Position numbers and translations under genes: made by a program. From positions 1-10,019 of the forward strand of contig DAOVNU010000013.1 in NCBI GenBank assembly GCA_030630065.1: a stretch of DNA of 10,019 nt. The letters are read 5' to 3'. Position 1 is the stretch's first letter. Each line of letters begins with the position of its first letter. The DNA comes from a bacterium (GTDB lineage: Bacteria; Ratteibacteria; UBA8468). A model generated the notes under the pieces. The model had not been told where the DNA came from. It searched no databases and saw nothing but the letters and a program-made list of their open reading frames with translations. Below, piece after piece: positions 7,123 to 10,019 of this stretch.

Positions 7123-7788
7123 CTTCTCTGGTCGTCCTCTTGACAAGGAAATATTATTAACTTTAAATTTATTTTCCATTTGTTTTATAAATTCATTTGT
7201 CCCCATAAATAACTGATTCAATTTTATACTCTCTATATCTTTCTCTTTATCAAGCATTAACCGTCGATATTCTTTCTGTCTATTCCTATTATTTTGCCCT
7301 ATTTCGTCATAATATATATCTCTATCGATTAATTTATCTTCTTTTCCATAGGCATAATAATTATAACTTGAATGGGCATATTCACTTGCCGAATCAACTA
7401 TTTTTGCCCTAACAGGATTGCGCTCTATATATAAACCACAGGCAAGTAAGTACTCATTTTTTTCTATTAACAAACTCTTAAAACGTCCCTGCCAGAAATG
7501 CCCTGTATAGTCATATTTCTTCCGATATTGATTATAATAGAAAAGGTTAATTCTTTTCATTAGCTTAGATAACTTCGTTATTTTATTTGTTTCTATAATT
7601 AAATGAACGTGGTTGCTCATCAGGCAATAATGGTATAGTTTAAATGGTTGCTCCTCTTTTAACTGCTTAAGTATTTTTTTGTATGACAAGAAATCCATTT
7701 CATCTCGAAAAACTAATTGTTTATTATTTCCTCTGGTAAGTATGTGAAAAACTCCTTCTTCGGTATATATCCTTGCTCTCCTAGGCAT
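7114..7788 (-). CDS. REP-associated tyrosine transposase (RAYT, Y1_Tnp/TnpA_REP family)
   Basis: A 224-residue single-domain HUH endonuclease related to IS200/IS605 TnpA. Family features in order: MPRRARIY and FHILTRGNN at the N terminus, the HUH motif in YCLMSNHVHLIIE (H60-V-H62), GHFWQGRFKSLLIE (97-109), and the catalytic tyrosine probably Y120 in LYIERNPVRA. The enzymes cut and join single-stranded DNA at palindromic REP-like sequences and are usually single-copy domesticated or slow-moving elements. All catalytic residues are present, so it appears intact. It has its own Shine-Dalgarno sequence (GAAGGA, 8 bases before the ATG). It lies on the same strand as both neighbours and its stop codon is in the left repeat. 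The lysine-rich C-terminal extension after about residue 165 has no recognised domain. Confidence 0.93.
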   Translation of the reverse strand: MPRRARIYTEEGVFHILTRGNNKQLVFRDEMDFLSYKKILKQLKEEQPFKLYHYCLMSNHVHLIIETNKITKLSKLMKRINLFYYNQYRKKYDYTGHFWQGRFKSLLIEKNEYLLACGLYIERNPVRAKIVDSASEYAHSSYNYYAYGKEDKLIDRDIYYDEIGQNNRNRQKEYRRLMLDKEKDIESIKLNQLFMGTNEFIKQMENKFKVNNISLSRGRPEKKK

Positions 7789-7817
7789 AAAAAAATTCCT
7801 TCAAAATTCTTATTGTC

Positions 7818-7839
7818 AAAAAATAGAACCGTCCCCTTT
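7818..7839 (-). repeat. Right terminal inverted repeat of RAYT unit
   Basis: Plus strand begins with six A and continues TAGAACCGTCCCCTTT, an exact reverse complement of 7101-7122. It lies 30 bp before the transposase ATG and 7 bp after the stop of the HPS-RraA gene. The pair could form the recognition hairpins of the transposase or act in single-stranded DNA. Confidence 0.9.
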
Positions 7840-7846
7840 TATTCCA

Positions 7847-9133
7847 TTATTTTTTTTCCCACTTTAAAAGTTCGGTAATCTGGCTTAAGGTGCTGCCGTC
7901 TTTGATTTCTTTGCGTAGGCGGTTTTCTTTTTCCAGAACGTCCATTGCCCGGTTGGTAATCTCGGTAACCTCTTTCCGGGGAATTACCACTACGCCATCA
8001 TCGTCGCCGACAATCCAATCCCCGGGGAAAACTTTTCTGCCTCCGATATTAACCGGAACGTTTAATTCGCCGAAACCTTTTGGCTCTCCTGCCGTTGGAG
8101 TAATAATTTTAGCAAAGGCAGGAAATTTCAGTTTCCTGATTTCTCCGGTATCCCTGATTGCGCCATCAATCACCACCCCGGCAATTTTCTTTGCGATGCA
8201 ACTATTTGTCGCTAATTCCCCCCAGACCGCGGGACCCACTCCACCGGCATCAATCACAATCACGTCTCCCTCATTTGCTAAATCAACCGCCTCTACCGGT
8301 TTTGCCCAGTCCCCGGGATAGGTTCTCACCGTAAAAGCCGTCCCCACCATTTTTATTCCGGGGAATACAGGCGAAACCCTTTTTACATCCCCTTCCCGAT
8401 GCATTGCATCGGAGATATTAGCGGTAGAAACCAAAAACAGAATTTCTTTAACCCCATCTTCGCTAACCCTTTTGTAGAGTTTTGTTGGAATTTTCTTTCC
8501 TGTCTGCATCGCTTTTTTAATCTTCCGTGTCGCTATTTTAGCATTCTCTGCTTTGGTGATTGCTCCCCCAACGATAATGACACTGGCACCGGCATTTATA
8601 GCATCCACCACTGTTTCCGAATTAATCCCCCCGGCCACCGCAATGGGCAAATTGGTTGCCTGAGACAATTTTTTTACTATTTCAAAGGAGATTTTTCCCT
8701 TCATCTGTTCATCAATGCTGATATGAATTCCAAGATAGTCGGCACCAAATTTCTCTACTTCTTTAGCACGTTTAACAATAGAAGGAACACCGAGTAAGTC
8801 CACCATTATTCTGGCGCCATAATTATTAGCGGCACGAATGGCATCCTTGATGGTAGAATCAGATGCAGCAGCCATAATGGAGATGATACTTGCGCCGGCT
8901 TTAGCGGCAATCTCCACTTCCGCCCTACCCACATCCATTGTTTTCATATCGGCAACAATCAAATGTTCAGGGAATCTTTTCCTTAATTCCCTGACCGATT
9001 CCAAGCCGATACTCTTAATTAGGGGAGTGCCGGCTTCAATCCAGTCAGCTCCCCCGCCAATGCTCTCAGTTGCCACCTTCAGTGCGCGCGGCAGGTCAAC
9101 AAAATCCAATGCTACCTGTAAAATCGGTTCCAT
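7847..9133 (-). CDS. Bifunctional 3-hexulose-6-phosphate synthase / RraA-family protein
   Basis: A 428-residue fusion. Residues 1-210 form an HPS/orotidine-5'-phosphate decarboxylase-superfamily barrel: LQVALDFVDL (5-14), IEAGTPLIKS (32-41), ADMKTMD (61-67, the DxKxxD catalytic motif), VAGGI (166-170) and VIIVGGAIT (185-193). HPS condenses formaldehyde with ribulose 5-phosphate, or runs in reverse to supply ribulose 5-phosphate. Residues 222-428 are RraA-like: ISDAMHR (240-246), GDWAKPVEAVD (274-284), WGELATNSC (304-312), VIDGAIRD (321-328, the conserved R-D pair) and GDDDGVVVIP (376-385). RraA folds include RNase E inhibitors and metal-dependent aldolases/decarboxylases; the second activity is unknown here. 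The same fusion is known in archaea and some bacteria. No isomerase (hxlB) lies in the window. No Shine-Dalgarno sequence sits at normal distance from the ATG; see the promoter entry. Confidence 0.92.
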   Translation of the reverse strand: MEPILQVALDFVDLPRALKVATESIGGGADWIEAGTPLIKSIGLESVRELRKRFPEHLIVADMKTMDVGRAEVEIAAKAGASIISIMAAASDSTIKDAIRAANNYGARIMVDLLGVPSIVKRAKEVEKFGADYLGIHISIDEQMKGKISFEIVKKLSQATNLPIAVAGGINSETVVDAINAGASVIIVGGAITKAENAKIATRKIKKAMQTGKKIPTKLYKRVSEDGVKEILFLVSTANISDAMHREGDVKRVSPVFPGIKMVGTAFTVRTYPGDWAKPVEAVDLANEGDVIVIDAGGVGPAVWGELATNSCIAKKIAGVVIDGAIRDTGEIRKLKFPAFAKIITPTAGEPKGFGELNVPVNIGGRKVFPGDWIVGDDDGVVVIPRKEVTEITNRAMDVLEKENRLRKEIKDGSTLSQITELLKWEKK

Positions 9134-9143
9134 TTTGCCGATA

Positions 9144-9152
9144 ATTATACCA
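9144..9152 (-). promoter_or_regulatory. Extended -10 promoter candidate for the HPS-RraA gene
   Basis: TGG-TATAAT on the minus strand, a full consensus -10 with the TGn extension. The -35 region is poor (TAGCAA at 17-bp spacing). Transcription would start about 3-4 bases before the ATG at 9133, giving an essentially leaderless mRNA. This agrees with the only purine-rich block, GAGGAG, lying too far away (about 22 bases) and upstream of the -10. Sequence-based prediction only. Confidence 0.5.
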
Positions 9153-9162
9153 CATCTCCTCT

Positions 9163-9190
9163 TTGTTTGCTATTCCCATTTTGATATGAT
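9163..9190 (+). promoter_or_regulatory. Promoter candidate for the GAD-domain/amrB operon
   Basis: TTGTTT (9163-9168), 16 bp, then TATGAT (9185-9190) preceded by TGA, which makes an extended -10. The predicted start near 9197 gives a leader of about 34 bases that contains the ribosome binding site. It faces the HPS-RraA promoter across about 15 bp. It is the best match in the intergenic stretch but is not consensus. Confidence 0.45.
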
Positions 9191-9212
9191 AAGATTATTA
9201 TTAAGAGAAAAA

Positions 9213-9223
9213 GGGGAGGTGAA
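9213..9223 (+). promoter_or_regulatory. Strong ribosome binding site fixing the GAD-protein start
   Basis: GGGGAGGTGAA matches the anti-Shine-Dalgarno complement almost fully and ends 7 bases before the ATG at 9231. It favours that ATG over the in-frame GTG at 9219, which lies inside the site, and the ATG at 9186, which lies inside the -10 element. Confidence 0.8.
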
Positions 9224-9230
9224 AAAGATA

Positions 9231-9584
9231 ATGAAGGAGATAACACACCTTTTCCAGGCAACAAATTCCCAGATGATTAAAGGTATTTTGGATTCCGGGG
9301 GAGTAGTCATCGGCGCAAAAGCAGAAGATTTTGCCGGCGTGCTTTTAGAGGATACGGAGTTTGCCGCTGAACTCCAGAGAAAGGTGGAAGCCACCGGCGC
9401 AAAAGGGTTTATTTCCAGCGATGAACTTCCCAAATACGGGATTTCCCGGGATGACAAAAGCATCATTGAGAAGGAGTTTGAGGCAGGAGAGAAGGATATA
9501 ATAATCTTTGTCGCTGCGCCTAAAGAGGAAGCAACAAAGGCAATGGAGGTTATTGAGGTGGAGATAGCAAGGATAAAGGGATGA
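9231..9584 (+). CDS. Stand-alone GAD-domain-like protein, function unknown
   Basis: A 117-residue soluble protein without signal or membrane segment. From about residue 18 to 110 it follows the GAD domain pattern found inserted in archaeal GatE, in GatB relatives and in bacterial aspartyl-tRNA synthetase: GGVVIGAKAEDFAGVLL (23-39), an AAELQRKVEATGAKGF helix-strand unit (45-60), the hallmark SSDELPKYGIS (62-72), and the final DIIIFVAAP strand (89-97) with a following helix. In GatE the corresponding block reads much like H-SDELP-x-YGI. Here the domain stands alone, with no amidotransferase or synthetase catalytic part. Start chosen from the strong ribosome binding site. It ends in ATGA shared with the MEMO-family gene, so the two are co-translated. 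The fold assignment is from recalled motif similarity; the function, possibly a tRNA- or protein-binding accessory, is unknown. Confidence 0.7.
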   Translation: MKEITHLFQATNSQMIKGILDSGGVVIGAKAEDFAGVLLEDTEFAAELQRKVEATGAKGFISSDELPKYGISRDDKSIIEKEFEAGEKDIIIFVAAPKEEATKAMEVIEVEIARIKG

Positions 9585-10019
9585 AGGAGTTTGTTAGAGA
9601 GCCAGTAGTCGCCGGTCAGTTCTATCCTGCGGAGCCCGAGCAACTAAAAAAAACTATCTTTTCTTGTCTGGAGAAGAATTTAGAAAAGGAAACGGCAAGA
9701 GGAGTTATTGTTCCCCATGCCGGTTATATTTACTCCGGGCCGGTTGCCGGAGCGGTCTATGCTCGTATCAATTTGCCAAAGACAATCATTCTTCTCGGAC
9801 CAAACCATACCGGGGCAGGCAAACCATTTTCTTTAATGAGGGAAAGAATCTGGAGGACACCCCTCGGTAAGGTAGAGATAGAGACAACAGTGGCTGAGGA
9901 AATTTTGAAGGATTCACATTATCTTGAAGAAGGTTTTCTGGCGCATCAAGATGAGCATTCCTTAGAGGTGCAAATCCCTTTCCTCCAGGTTCTTTCTTCG
10001 GACTTTAAGATTATTCCCA
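9581..10019 (+). CDS. amrB: AmmeMemoRadiSam system protein B (MEMO family), 5' part
   Basis: First 146 codons of a MEMO-family protein, about half of the usual 260-290 residues; the rest lies beyond the window. Signature blocks: EPVVAGQFYPAEPEQL (7-22), VPHAGYIYSGPVAGAVY (44-60, with H46 at a putative metal site), ILLGPNH (70-76, H76), and AHQDEHSLEVQIPFL (121-135, H126). The fold is related to class III extradiol dioxygenases. In bacteria and archaea the gene normally accompanies an AMMECR1-like gene and a radical SAM gene; the role of the set is not settled. The ATG at 9581 overlaps the GAD-protein stop (ATGA) and has AAGGA 7 bases upstream. Whether the other two partners follow cannot be seen here. 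Confidence 0.95.
   Translation, partial: MKEFVREPVVAGQFYPAEPEQLKKTIFSCLEKNLEKETARGVIVPHAGYIYSGPVAGAVYARINLPKTIILLGPNHTGAGKPFSLMRERIWRTPLGKVEIETTVAEEILKDSHYLEEGFLAHQDEHSLEVQIPFLQVLSSDFKIIP

Larger units (their letters stand above)
7101..7839 (-). mobile_element. REP-associated transposase (RAYT) unit bounded by a 22-bp inverted repeat
   Basis: A 739-bp unit consisting of one Y1/HUH transposase gene between perfect 22-bp inverted repeats. Its body is visibly richer in A and T than the flanking genes. The outer ends lie 7 bp from the stop codon of the HPS-RraA gene and 14 bp from the ATG of the nfnA-like gene, so without it those genes would be about 21 bp apart. IS200/IS605-like relatives do not usually make target duplications and none is visible. 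The boundaries are inferred from the repeat. Confidence 0.75.

Noticed and set aside
7101..7839. CRISPR or other tandem array
   Set aside because: Only two inverted copies of one repeat exist; they are the ends of a transposase unit, not direct repeats with spacers.
8838..9230. Upstream extension of the GAD-like frame to a much earlier ATG
   Set aside because: The extension is antisense to the HPS-RraA coding sequence and crosses the promoter region; the ribosome binding site at 9213-9223 points to the ATG at 9231.
9170..9643. 157-codon open frame on the minus strand opposite the GAD-like gene
   Set aside because: Antisense to a gene with a strong ribosome binding site and domain motifs; it also runs into the start of amrB. 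Its Ser/Ala-rich translation is typical of a shadow frame.

Overview
The window carries the start of a bacterial division and cell wall (dcw) cluster, plus a short accessory region beside it. The chromosome is AT-leaning with strongly overlapping genes. MurE has the DNPR motif of meso-diaminopimelate-adding enzymes, so the organism makes DAP-type peptidoglycan. The Nfn-type flavoprotein, the hexulose-phosphate synthase fusion and the AmmeMemoRadiSam-type gene would fit an anaerobic, probably uncultivated bacterium. That placement is inference, and I cannot name a phylum.

Positions 1-6234, minus strand: mraZ, rsmH, an ftsL-like gene, ftsI/pbpB, murE and murF (3' end cut by the window) form one compact operon. 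A consensus sigma-70-type promoter (TTGACA, 17 bp, TATAAT) lies before mraZ. Four GTGG boxes in 10-bp phase overlap or follow it and look like the MraZ autoregulatory operator. Neighbouring genes overlap by 4 bp (ATGA) at three junctions and by 13 bp at murE-murF. At mraZ-rsmH the conserved rsmH N terminus begins before any ATG, GTG or TTG codon, and an ATA overlaps the mraZ stop.

Positions 6256-9133, minus strand: an Nfn small-subunit-like FAD/NAD(P)/[2Fe-2S] protein, a REP-associated (Y1/HUH) transposase bounded by a perfect 22-bp inverted repeat, and a hexulose-6-phosphate synthase-RraA fusion. The transposase unit (7101-7839) sits between two genes that would otherwise be about 21 bp apart.

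Positions 9134-10019, plus strand: a divergent intergenic region with two facing promoter candidates, then a 117-residue protein that looks like a free-standing GAD domain (known from GatE/GatB and aspartyl-tRNA synthetases). It overlaps by 4 bp a MEMO-family gene (amrB) that runs off the window. The stand-alone GAD protein coupled to a MEMO gene is the most unusual arrangement here. No gene-free stretch exceeds 300 bases; the largest gaps are about 100 bp and are described.
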